NCBI RefSeq assembly: GCF_000003815.2 | Contig: NC_049994.1 | Span: 8,972,469-9,036,468, forward strand | From: Branchiostoma floridae | Taxonomy: Eukaryota > Chordata > Leptocardii > Amphioxiformes > Branchiostomatidae | Reading direction: 5' to 3' | DNA: 64,000 nt | Shown: piece after piece, positions 46,085 to 55,937 of the stretch | How the letters are laid out: each line of letters opens with the position of its first letter | Numbering within the stretch: the stretch's first letter is position 1 | Notes under the pieces: generated by a model | The model's database searches: none | Seen by the model: the letters and a program-made list of their open reading frames with translations, nothing else | What the model was told of the DNA's origin: nothing | Made by a program: the position numbers and the translations under genes

Positions 46085-48181
46085 GTTGAAGTCTTTTCAA
46101 GGTAGCAAAGACTGCCAAAGATATACCTGATTAGTATTAACCATGTGGAAATATCTAATGATAGTCCTTTCAAAAGATCACAACACCATAAACTTATGGA
46201 ATATAATCAAACTAATTTATCTTTATTTGGAGTAAATATAGATATAAGACTTGTATTGTGTGTATTTTTATGACAATTGTCTATTTAAACATTGTGATAC
46301 AGCACTTTATTTTGTACCGTATGGGGTCGTGAAATTGTGAAGCAGCACCCAGATTCTCCCGCCATGCACTTCTTTATTTAGGTCAGAGGTGACTTTTGGA
46401 ATGTGCGATGTCCCGTCAGAGGGGCGTTTCTTTGCGTCTTTAATCTTTCCTAACTAATCAATCGGCCCTTTGTATAAAAGCCAAAGTATGCCAGAAACCT
46501 CAAATCAATTCGTTGGCATGATTTACATTACTGATGTTTTTTATTTTCCCCCTATCTTTGAACACATACTAGTATCATGAGTCAACCAAGTTTAACCACA
46601 GTGAAGAACTATCCTATTATAATTTTAATTTTCATATTAAGATATACATTGTACCTTGAAATTCCTTCCACGAAGTTGACATGGTGACATCAGCTTGATG
46701 AAGAACAGTAGTTTTATGTAAATTATTATCTGGATACTCCCAAAAGGCATGATCTTTGATCATTTTTTCTTGACATACAAAGTAAAATGAATATTTAAGT
46801 TCTGAGCTGTCGTCGTCATTTGCAGTGAATGCTTTTGATGTAATTTTTTTGTCAAATTTCATTATTCTTTTAGAGAAACAACATATTCAATTTTCGTTAA
46901 ATGCAGTTAGACTATCATACAAAGCCTTGACTCTTAATATGTCTGGAATATGCTATTGCAAAAAAGAGAAGATAAGATCAAGAAAGTATATATTGAAACG
47001 GTTGGATAATAATCAATGTTTAACTTACCTTTTCGGTTCAAGTTCTCTTATTTTGTGCTTAATACTTATGACCTTTCTCATCAAATTTTTGACCATGGAC
47101 CATTTTTCCCGGTTTTATGTTTCACCTTTGTTGCTACAAATGTGCTTTGTGAGTGAGTGGCGTGGTTTTCTTTTTGTAAAATATATTTAACAAACTTGAG
47201 GATTTGGAAAAAGTTTTGAGCTACCGAGTATGCTGAATTGTAACGTAACTATATATGTCGTCGTTGTCTAGCTGAGCAAGGGCTCATACGTGCATTAAGA
47301 GTCTGGACGCTTAGCAATGAACTCACTCGCCAGCCCTTGGTAATACATATCAAACATGCTGAGACTGAGTCTTTGATGCCGTTATATACGCGTGGCGTAG
47401 TTGTAAAGTTACTTTCAAACTTGCAATTGGGAGCATGCCCGGGGTCTTGAATAAGACCGGTATCACACACAGGCGTTTTATTACTTACCCATCATGACAG
47501 AAAGGGCGGTCATTGATGTAAGAATTATACAGCCACGGGAGAGAAGGTTATAAAGTTCAAGCGATAAAAAGGGGGTATTTTTAGATAGAGAAGGCAATCC
47601 CGGCTCGTATGGAAATCGATAAATCTCCAGTGGTCACGGTGGTGAGTTACGTAGTCAATAAAACACGGTATGGCTTTATGGGCGACGTCATCAGTGTGTC
47701 AACATAGTGCTAGTATATGGGACAGTCTGGGTCTCAAAGCAGATGACGGACATTTTACCCTTCTCTGACTGCCTCGTATTTCTGACACACAAATCTCAGG
47801 ATACTGGTGTGTCAGAGAATTGGGAAAGTCTGTAAATGTGAAACATACTAACTACTGAGAAGAAAGGGCCTTCCCAATAGTTTCTATGGTCCCTTTGAAG
47901 TGTAAGATCCATATTTCAGAGGCTTGTGTCACTCTCAGGCGTAAACCGCTAAGTTCCAAGAAAAGAGCTACTAGTTTGCCAACTACGACAGTACGTGCAC
48001 TGTGCTGGTCATAAAAGGTCTTAGTTTCAGGTCGCATTCACCATTGACGATATTCTGCCCACTATTCAGCAACAAACCTCCCACGTTCGTTCGTCATAAT
48101 CTTAACCCATATACGCACGTAGACACGTCGTACAACTTGCAGGGCAAATAGTAATTGTTGGATAAGAATTCATAACAGTAG
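46085..48181. other. No supported gene
   Basis: Holds a TATAAAA word at about 46475 without a convincing downstream exon, an AT-rich 121-codon plus frame (46825-47190) that looks random, and a family T repeat fragment at 47725-47779. Confidence 0.4.
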
Positions 48182-48427
48182 CTACTTTAAGAATTTTGCC
48201 GTACATGCTATGTCACACATGCCGTAACTGGTAGACATGTTACCATGCATATCTCTTTTCAATCCAATACCACTCATATCAAACTGGGATTTATCATTTG
48301 CATGGCATGCAAAACCAGAGACTCGGGATACAGAACCTTCTAGATCGTCCTTAACAGACGTTGCTGTGTTCTCTCCCCTCAGAATTTCTCTCTCAGGATG
48401 TCCAACACCGTGAATAACGAATAACAC
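48182..48427 (-). CDS. Coding-like minus frame, product unknown
   Basis: The minus strand encodes 81 residues to TAG at 48182, including ENTATSVKDDLEGSVSRVSG and CHANDKSQFDMSGIGLKRDM, with balanced composition. It lies 240 bases downstream of the CpG-rich frame at 48668-48928 on the same strand, so the two might belong to one gene. I could not find a donor-acceptor pair that joins them in frame. No family is recognised. Confidence 0.25.
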   Translation of the reverse strand: MLFVIHGVGHPEREILRGENTATSVKDDLEGSVSRVSGFACHANDKSQFDMSGIGLKRDMHGNMSTSYGMCDIACTAKFLK

Positions 48428-48667
48428 ACCACAATGTAGACAATAAGTACGTAGACTAGATTAGTTCCACCGAGCAAACGTGACAAACCTCGGTAAATGT
48501 ACGAACCAGTCCTTTGGTGTCAAGGTTTTTCTCAAATGTGCTTGGCGCCCAAAATAGCAGCAAGTACAATCCCGGTGGATCAAGGGATAACATAGAAGAG
48601 ACAGTTTCCAATCCGATGGATTAAACTTATTAGACAAGATGAAATTCGTGTTTTGATGAATACAAGC

Positions 48668-48928
48668 TCAACGACCCGCTTGGGTCATGATGTGGTGTTT
48701 CGGGCCGTGGTAGATCGGGGCGGGCGATATTCTCCCCATTGCGTATCGAGGGCCAGTTTGTTTGACTTCCGAGATTGATGGATGATCCACGGTCAGAAAA
48801 GTCGCTGCCATCACCAGTTTCGATGCACGTCCGACCGCGACTGTGGAAGCGTGCTGCCGTAAATCATCCCCGGCAAGGTCACTGGCGTGGCGGCTCCCAC
48901 TTGTGGCGGCGTGTTGCACAGACGTCAT
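48668..48928 (-). CDS. Candidate CpG-rich gene or first exon, product unknown
   Basis: On the minus strand an ATG at 48928 with purine at -3 opens 86 codons to TGA at 48668. The DNA is much richer in GC and CpG than its flanks, and TGACGTC-like words (CRE type) lie just upstream at about 48926-48945. The product is hydrophilic, without membrane segments. It has a His/Ala/Ser-rich N-terminal half and a tail reading QTGPRYAMGRISPAPIYHG. The G-P-R-Y and P-A-P-x-Y words faintly recall the short Pro-Gly repeats of sperm-tail proteins, too weakly to assign. A second exon is possible through a weak donor. Confidence 0.35.
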   Translation of the reverse strand: MTSVQHAATSGSRHASDLAGDDLRQHASTVAVGRASKLVMAATFLTVDHPSISEVKQTGPRYAMGRISPAPIYHGPKHHIMTQAGR

Positions 48929-48994
48929 GACGTGTGACGTCTTCTTCACGTATCCTGAACTTTGCAGAGTACTTCCTCTATCAAAGCACTAGTA

Positions 48995-49168
48995 CAGTAG
49001 AATCCGCTTAATTGCACTGCCTATTTGCCAGTGAATTTCGTGCAATCATCCGGATGGTGCAATAATGCGAAGTTATCCAGCTGGACCGCACCAGTTTGGG
49101 ATTTAGGGATTTAGTGCAGTTAACTGAAGTGTGCGTTAATCCGTTGTGCATTTAACTGGCTTCTACTG
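48995..49168. mobile_element. MITE with CAGTAGAA ends and TA target sites
   Basis: The left end CAGTAGAATCCGCTTAATTG and the right end (reverse complement CAGTAGAAGCCAGTTAAATG) are inverted repeats matching at most positions. TA flanks both sides (48993-48994 and 49169-49170). End sequence and TA target resemble pogo/Tigger-type elements. No transposase. Confidence 0.78.
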
Positions 49169-49170
49169 TA

Positions 49171-49724
49171 GTATGTTTCAAGTCAACAGGTGATAGATAC
49201 TGTAATCACTGCTGTAACTCTATTGTCATGTTAAGATTTAAGTTGAGAAATTTCTATCTACAAAGTTATTCAAAAGTCCCCATACACATTGCCGACATTT
49301 ACATGACATTCGTGTTATTTTCGCTGGTAATTACTCAACGGAAAAGGTCACGGTTTTCCCCACCAACCTCTGCTTGGAGAGTAAAAAAATAAGGCCAACG
49401 AGTAGATTTACGAGCTGGAGCCCAAATCCAACCCAAGAGAAGTGGTACTTAATGGTCGTAAATCTCCATCTTAACGCCATAAATTCTTTTTGTTGTGATA
49501 CACAAAACAAACACACATGGTCAGGATTAAGTGACATCAATCAAAAACAACAGCACAGAATTCAGTTCACAGAATACATTCTACAAATTCTACAGATCTC
49601 TTAATGCCCTGAACACTCTCTGCTTAGGTCACATAGATTCGTCCGGTTTCCGTAATTACAACATCTGATTTGCTAGACTACGGTCTACGAAGATACAATT
49701 TTTACCTGCATGTATGCAGGTATG
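49171..49724. other. No gene seen
   Basis: Unremarkable sequence between the MITE and the tandem array. Confidence 0.5.
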
Positions 49725-50342
49725 GTTTTGATGCTGGTGGGAACTTTTCGGTAGCCGGGGATGTAGGGCGCTGTATCTCGTGAACGGATGGTGCGAGCAC
49801 GACGATTTTTGGTACGTGGGTTGGGGGTGGTAGCCTAACACTCAGGTTTGATTTTGGGCCTCCTGGCGTTTGAACTTGACATTGCAGGTGGCATTTTTGG
49901 TGTTTTTGGGGCACTTTTGGCGCTGTGTGTCCGGAACGATACGCGCGATTACGACGATTTTTGGTGCATGGGTGGGGGGTTGTTGCCTGTTGCCTAGGAT
50001 TGACTTTGGGCCTTGTCGCGTTTGAACTTGACCCGGCAGGTCGAATTTTGTGTCCGGGAGGGGTGTTTCCGGAGTTATATCTTCTGAACGGCTGGTGCTG
50101 GCGCGATGATATTTGGCACATGTGTCGGCGGTGGCTGAATAATGCTCAATTTTGATTTTGGCGCCCTTGGTGCTTGAACTTGACATTTTAGGTTACCTTT
50201 TGTGCGGGCACGGGGCGTGCGCTGTATCTCCGGAACGCAAGGTACCATTGTGTTGCTATTTGGTACGTGAGTTGTTTGTGGTGTCCTGGTGGTCAGGTTT
50301 GATTTTGGGCCTCCTAGTGCTTGAACTTGATACTGTATAGGT
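49725..50342 (+). repeat. Tandem array of four units, period about 150 bp
   Basis: GCGCTGT(A)TCTC-GGAACG and variants recur at about 49768, 49920, 50071 and 50219. Each is followed by GACGATTTTTGGTACGTGGG, then TTTGATTTTGGGCCTCCT and GCTTGAACTTGACAT-like blocks. The units are GC-richer than the surroundings. Long open frames on both strands (for example 49702-50121 minus) come from the repetition and are not genes. Shared words (GAACGGCTG, GGGCGCTGTATCT) link it to the long repeat at 55938-57028. Confidence 0.88.
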
Positions 50343-50622
50343 TGACCCTGTTTTTGTGTGGTTGGGGCATCCTCCCAATATCTGCTTGGTTTTAAAAACA
50401 GATTATGGTTGGGTGTAGAACCATCACCTGGCCTGGGCCACCTTCAATGTATCAGGTTACTTAGTGGCACTGACAGTTTGCCAGATGACGGGAGTGTACA
50501 AGATTATATATCTGTTGGTCAGGTATAATTGGAGTTTGCTTATTACTCTTTGTGGTGTTTCTAGAGCTGTATAGTACTGAGTTTTAAGTTTCGGTACAAG
50601 TTCCTTTACCCTGTTGGCAATC

Positions 50623-51088
50623 ATGGTTGAACTTGAACTTAAACAGAAGAAGATGCAATTTTCTAATGTGGAGGAGAACTGTATAGAGTGTGGGCATAAG
50701 AGAAAGGTATGTGTATGATTTGTCCTGTGTTTCTTTTTGTTTCTTTGGTAATGCCATTTCCATACTGTATACAGGTAATTTGTTGTTTTGGGCTAGTCAT
50801 ATTCGCTTGGTTTTTGGGCCTGCTTAATCTATGGTACAGGCAGGGTTAAGTGGTGGAGGCTTAGCTTTGTTCTGTTTTAAATTCAGTATCGTTTGTTGCA
50901 TTTTGTTGCGGCAAATATATGATGAAATTCCCCTTCTAAGCAACTGCTCATTGGTTTGCGGGGATGTTTGCTGGGTGTTTGCTCTGACTACAACAGCCTC
51001 TGAACTTTTCAAAGCTTCCATTGCCAGCAGCTTGCCATCTATAAATGGGATTGACAAGGACACTTTTCATAGTAAATTATGCTGTTAA
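50623..51088 (+). CDS. Candidate two-exon gene with a Cys-X2-Cys motif
   Basis: Exon 1 (50623-50706) starts at an ATG with A at -3 and G at +4 and encodes 28 residues beginning MVELELKQKKMQFSNVEENC and ending CIECGHKRK, then the donor GTATGT in phase 0. Exon 2 (50840-51088) follows the acceptor TATGGTACAG, also in phase 0, and runs 82 codons to TAA, giving 110 residues. C-I-E-C-G-H looks like half of a zinc ribbon. Exon 2 holds several more Cys, a hydrophobic stretch, and a tail with ASELFKASIASSLPSINGID. The gene follows the tandem array at once, so it may belong to a transposable element. No family is recognised. Confidence 0.33.
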
Positions 51089-52700
51089 ATTTGGCTTAGA
51101 TAATACAGGAGATTTAGGTTTGGGTTGGATGGATTGAATGAAAATATCATACCACCCTGGGGACTAACTGTTGCTGCTGCATGGGGGCTACCACTATTCA
51201 TATTGTCTAATGTCTATGGAACTACAGATAAAAGTATCATTGGTCAAATTATGCAAGTAACATTCCGATGTCAAGTGAATAACACCCCAGAAATAAATCT
51301 TTGATGAATATCATTGGAAGAACACAAACCAAGGATACTTAGCAGCTGCATTAGGTCAGTACATTGAAATAGGAAGATATTAGTATATCATGTGACAGAG
51401 TAACTACATGTGCATGGGCCATCTGAGACAAAAAAAGGTAGCGTCTCAACAACTTCAAAGTACTGTGGTTGGTTACATACTTAAGAAATCCAAAATAAGT
51501 AATGTTCATCCCTGTCCAAACTTACAAATTCAGAAAATGGAATTTCAGAGTCAGACTTTTGCATGGTGCACAACCAACACGGTAAAAAGCTCATTTTTCC
51601 AACCACGTACCACAGACAAAAAGGCAAAAATACACAATAGGTCTACAGAAACCCAATACATTTCATGCAGGCCTGAGGTCTACGAACTCTTGTTTGTTCT
51701 TGTTAAGTTAGCAGTAAAAAATGAAAACAAATTTAATTGTAGTAGCTTTTGATTTGATGCCGTTTGTATTCGGCTTTTTTTTTATCATCATTCATTCATT
51801 CATTAGTATGATTCATAAAGGAAATTGTGGCACCTTTCTGTCGTCCGTCATTGCTGAAAGAAATGCATTTTGCTACACGGGATTTGGAAACTTATCCGTG
51901 ATTCGAGCTTGAAACCGTGTCTGAACATAGGAATGCTAGAGTCCTGACATCGTCACGGCTTGTGGAATTCTTCCTCTTTAGAAACACTTGCTCCGATGAC
52001 GCAAAACCCTTCGCTTCAAACCTCAAAGAGACCACTTGACCCGAAGGCAGGGAAACTAGTGTCAGCGAAATCGACTAAACAGCCGGGGATAGAATCTCGA
52101 TGGGGCACGCGTTGGCTACCATAGTCAAGTTCAATGTCAAGAGGCAGCTATGACATATTTACTGCCGGACAGATGGCAGCCTTTCTGGCGCTGGAGTGCA
52201 TTTCACAAGTTCAAAACCAGACATCAGAATTCTTCGTCTGTCTCCTTGTCAATAATTTGCGTAGTTAGAGTCTTGAGTATCAGAAATAAACGGCCCTACC
52301 CGAAAGTATTGACTTCATCGTTGAAATGTTAATATCGCTCCTACTCTTTACATGGTAAATGAAATATTATATACAGCATAAAGATTAATGAACGTGATAT
52401 CTGCAACCTTACTCTGCATTAAATTTGCTGGAAGATGTATTTTATACGACTTTACGATGAGACAAAATCGTTTTTAATTTCCGGCAAGGCAGCAATCTTT
52501 TATGTAAGCTGAGAAACACACGTCAGCCATGTTGTTAAGTAGAATGTGGGTGTTTCATAAATCTAAACCAACACATAACACGTAAACAGGTGATAAATGC
52601 AGATATGCAGACAAAAGAGTGCCATATCGCCTTCTGACGTCACGCTGACGTCATGCATGACGTGTGAGCCAGAGGCTCGCTATCCGAGAGCTCTAAGTAC
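51089..52700. other. No supported gene
   Basis: Frames of up to 114 codons (51408-51752) lack motifs. Short TTCATTCATTCATT runs lie near 51790. CpG content rises from about 51900 toward the orphan-frame zone. Confidence 0.4.
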
Positions 52701-52996
52701 GTCATACATGTGCTAACAATGATATCAACGTTGAAGTAATTAAAGCGTTGTACGTCTGGTACGTTTCCTAGAATCAGGCATAACATATGTATGTTTTCGG
52801 CAATTGCATGATATGGTCCATCGTCTGCCTTTGGGTAAATGTGTATAAGTCATACATGTGCTAACAATGATATCAAAATTGAAGTAATCAAAGCGTTGTA
52901 CGTCTGGTAAATTTCCTATAATTAGGCATAACATATGTGTGTCTTCGGCAATTGCATGATATGGTCCTTCGTTTGCCTTTGGGTAAATGTGTCTAA
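52701..52996 (+). repeat. Recent tandem duplication, period 148 bp
   Basis: Two direct copies, 52701-52848 and 52849-52996, are nearly identical. Shared words include GTCATACATGTGCTAACAAT, AAAGCGTTGTACGTCTGGTA, CGGCAATTGCATGATATGGT and GCCTTTGGGTAAATGTGT. The low divergence marks it as younger than the other arrays. Confidence 0.92.
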
Positions 52997-53071
52997 GAAC
53001 TGCTTTATATCGTAATGTAAATACTACAACCGGGCGAGCGCAAAATTAAAAGACACTGGGATATTTTGGGG

Positions 53072-53368
53072 ATGACCCGGCCCTACTCAATAGAGTTTTC
53101 TTTTCATAATGATGTACAAGTACTTGGCTTGGCACAACGCCAAACCACATATATTAGCATTTTTCTATTTCCAGTTGAAACTTCCAAATTTCTTTCGGAA
53201 AAGTTTCGGAACAGACCCACCTTTGAGTTGATTCTCCGATTGGAGCGACTTGATATATTCCTCTTAATTGCTCGTCCAGCTAAAGAACTTGCACTCCTAC
53301 ACACACAGAAATGTATCTATAGACTGCACTCTGTTATGCATGTCTCTGATCGAGACAACGCAAGATGA
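53072..53368 (+). CDS. Orphan coding-like frame with polyA signal
   Basis: An ATG at 53072 opens 98 codons to TGA at 53366-53368. AATAAA follows at 53379. Alternatively the strong acceptor TTTTCTATTTCCAG at 53161-53174 starts an exon at 53175 in phase 1 of the same frame. The C-terminal half includes NRPTFELILRLERLDIFLLI and RPAKELALLHTQKCIY, leucine-rich and helical in pattern, without a clear membrane segment. No family is recognised. It could be a small intronless gene, a terminal exon, or a remnant of a larger gene. Confidence 0.35.
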   Translation: MTRPYSIEFSFHNDVQVLGLAQRQTTYISIFLFPVETSKFLSEKFRNRPTFELILRLERLDIFLLIARPAKELALLHTQKCIYRLHSVMHVSDRDNAR

Positions 53369-53917
53369 GACATTCAAAAATAAAGTAACGTATTAGTATC
53401 TATTTGTGGAAGCGAAGGCCCACACAACTCTCATTGCATCAGAGGAGATATACAACCCGATTTAAGTTCATTAGAGTGAAGCATTCACCAGCAAAACGCG
53501 CAGTAAATCGTGATACCTTGCCTGGCGTTCTTCACAGCCCACTGACGCTCTCCCATCACGAGCGATTTGTCACAGCTCTATCTAAAGCCACAGAACGTGC
53601 GAGTTGGAAACTTAAAGCTACTTTAGCTAAGTGCGGGCACACAGTCAGTCGATACCATACCCATGCTCGCGGCACATTGGATGCGCTGCCGCAGTCAAAG
53701 CTGACAGGCGGAATTTAGAGCTCGTCCAATTATCAGTAGATTGTACGTGGCGTTCATGTCGTTGGGGGCAAAAATTGCGCGTGGGCGGATGTTTCATTTG
53801 AAATGTTTAAACGCGCAAAACGGCGAGTAGAAATCTTATCGAGTCAGACTACTGGTACATTGGTGGAGTATCATACATGCACAGCGCCTTGATTCATGAC
53901 CGCTACCCGGAGGGGAC

Positions 53918-54139
53918 ATGTCGTCGCGACGCCGGCCGCTTGTTGCAACTCAATATAATCTTGTTTTGATTGACATTGCTGACGATACTGGGATTCCCAG
54001 AGTGCTCGAGGGACGCGGCAACGACCTAGAACTTCGATTGAGACGTCTTTTGCCGCTGGAAAAAAATCTACAATTCACACGCCTTCTCCTGCGTGCTAAC
54101 ATCAAAGATTGCGAGTTCTTAAGCTTCATGTTTAACTGA
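53918..54139 (+). CDS. Orphan frame resembling part of a death-effector fold
   Basis: ATG at 53918 opens 73 codons to TGA at 54137-54139 in CpG-rich DNA. The peptide has an N-terminal helix (YNLVLIDIADD), then IPRVLEGRGNDLELRLRRLL and a tail with NLQFTRLLLRANIKDCEFLS. The spacing of I-P-x-x-L-E, D-L-x-x-x-L and N-L-x-F-x-x-x-L-L-x-x-x-x-x-x-D recalls helices 3-6 of death-effector domains (FADD, caspase-8). If so, helices 2-3 are missing or shortened, so it would be truncated or degenerate. The likeness is read by eye and may be chance. Confidence 0.3.
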   Translation: MSSRRRPLVATQYNLVLIDIADDTGIPRVLEGRGNDLELRLRRLLPLEKNLQFTRLLLRANIKDCEFLSFMFN

Positions 54140-54296
54140 TACCAACTAACTTAATATTTCACTGGCCGACGTTTGATAGATTGGCCGTTATATAAGAAAT
54201 TTTAATATTGTACGAAGCGCGAGCGAAATGGCAATAGCTCTTTCCCATGCGCGAATTCACTCCCACTTTTCCTCTAAGCCATGTGGATTTGGATTA

Positions 54297-54891
54297 CTAA
54301 CACTGGGCGCTTTTGAAAATGGAGTGGAAAATTTCTACCTCCAACATCTGAGCCAACTCGGTGAGAGGTATTAAAAGCTCCCCTTGAGAATCTTGACCGT
54401 GCGCCGGCACGTCTGCAACATAATAAACCGGCTGATTGAAGAAGGAAACGATGTCTTGGCTGTGATCCACCGTGTATCAGCGGTGTAAAAAAATCCGATG
54501 ACAATAGAGGACAATTTAGCAACTTTTCATGGGATGCTTTTTACCGCATGATTTGTCAACGTACCACATAACGTTGCGGTAAAATACTACGCTGTAAATA
54601 TCCACATAGTTTAGCGCATCATTTGTTTCCATGATACATAAATCAAGTTGCTTGATCATTCCTTCTGCCGCCCGTGGGTTCACCTGTGACACCAACTAAC
54701 TTGTTAAATCCTGCCTTCCTTAACCTTGGCACGGCCTTACGACGTTTCCCGTCAGAACTGTAAGACTTAAGTTGTGATTTATATTGGTAGGACGTACCTT
54801 GGGGCACGGTTAAAAATTGTCCTGACGTTTGAAACGTAAAAGCGGCTGGACCACAAGCACGTTTCGGCGGGAAGCTGATCAGAAGTCTCAT
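54297..54891 (-). CDS. Candidate two-exon minus-strand gene, product unknown
   Basis: The minus-strand ATG at 54891 opens a basic peptide starting MRLLISFPPKRACGPAAFTF. Two donors end it in the same phase: CAAG|GTACGT after 54798, and CACAG|GTGAAC after 54684 (the longer form adds QLKSYSSDGKRRKAVPRLRK). A second open stretch ends in TAG at 54297 and encodes IVSFFNQPVYYVADVPAHGQ followed by ELLIPLTELAQMLEVEIFHS. It can be entered in the right phase at 54454 after CCAAG, a weak acceptor. Both parts look protein-like and lie on one strand 200 bases apart, but the family is unknown. Confidence 0.33.
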
Positions 54892-55337
54892 GCAGGCTCA
54901 AACTCTGTAAAGGTGCACTCTCACTGCACTTGCGTCAAGCTTGCGTCACTGCGGGCGGGATTCGTTCACTGCATCACTGTTTTGTTATTTTCTCTGATTT
55001 CTTATGATTTAGATTTTGCGTAATACGTAAACGTATGACTTAGAAGACGACAAAATACATATTTTGTTGAGTATCTTTCGAACCCCACAGTGCCGTGAGA
55101 GTGCACCTTAAGCTTTTGCGCTTTCCGCGATTCCTTAAGATTGCAAAAAGAGAAAAGAGTATTGAATAGTGTAAAATAAAAAATAAAACAGCAGGCCTAT
55201 AACATTGACAGTGAGCCTGGCCCTTACATTTGATCGGAGATTGGGTGTCATCGGTGAAAAAGGATATTCTCTCATGACGTCCTCTGCACAGCTGTTAAAA
55301 ATCCCTTTAACAATAAACTGAATTTTCCTCGACTAGG

Positions 55338-55499
55338 ATGACGCTACTAGAAAGTACTGCTGATAAAAGTTTACACCAAAATACACTCACGGTGGAAGAC
55401 CAACCTCTGTTTAGAATTTCTCGGATTTTAAGAGCAGCAAGTGGGATGTTTATTGACTTTCTCTCCTCACATCTTTGTGACTTTGAAGACTTTATTTAG
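55338..55499 (+). CDS. Small orphan frame, 53 residues
   Basis: ATG at 55338 (G at -1 and -2) to TAG at 55497-55499. The peptide includes TLTVEDQPLFRISRILRAAS and ends DFLSSHLCDFEDFI, with good amino-acid variety. No splice signals, promoter or known family could be assigned. It may be an exon fragment or chance. Confidence 0.2.
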   Translation: MTLLESTADKSLHQNTLTVEDQPLFRISRILRAASGMFIDFLSSHLCDFEDFI

Positions 55500-55937
55500 A
55501 AAATCCATCAGCAAAGGCACGCCACTAACGCACGATGGACTTCGTAACAAAATACAATGACACACATACAGAACATCGAATATCTAACGCTACCTTCAGT
55601 GCATAGACACAAATATGTGCATCTGTTGGGAGGGGCAATAGCCGCAAAATAGGCCAAAAGTGAAACGTTGAAGGTTAGAGATATGTCTCTATTGGGCCCA
55701 TCTATACATCAATCAATCAATCAATCAATTAATCAAACATTACTAAGAGTCGTTGTACAACGATTTGTACTAGTAACATGTACAACCGGGGAAAGTTCTG
55801 AGACCAATATGTTATATATAACCTCCTTGACCGTAGTGAGCTAGATGACCTAGATATGCAGTGATTCCGGACAATGCAGAACTATTATCGCTCCGTCCCG
55901 GAGACGTCGCCAAAACGGGACACTACTAAACAGTTTA
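55500..55937. other. No gene seen; (AATC)n near 55710-55735
   Basis: Contains the tetranucleotide run built on AATCAATCAATC and otherwise unremarkable sequence. Confidence 0.5.

Noticed and set aside
46465-46480. TATA box (GTATAAAAGCC) as a promoter for a plus-strand gene
   Set aside because: No coding exon with good context follows; the downstream frame at 46825-47190 looks random.
49702-50186. Long minus-strand open frames rich in Pro, Gln and Lys
   Set aside because: They cross the 150-bp tandem array and repeat with it; the repetition explains the openness.
53404-53718. 104-codon basic plus-strand frame
   Set aside because: It has no usable ATG near the start and no splice borders; kept only as part of the orphan-frame zone finding.
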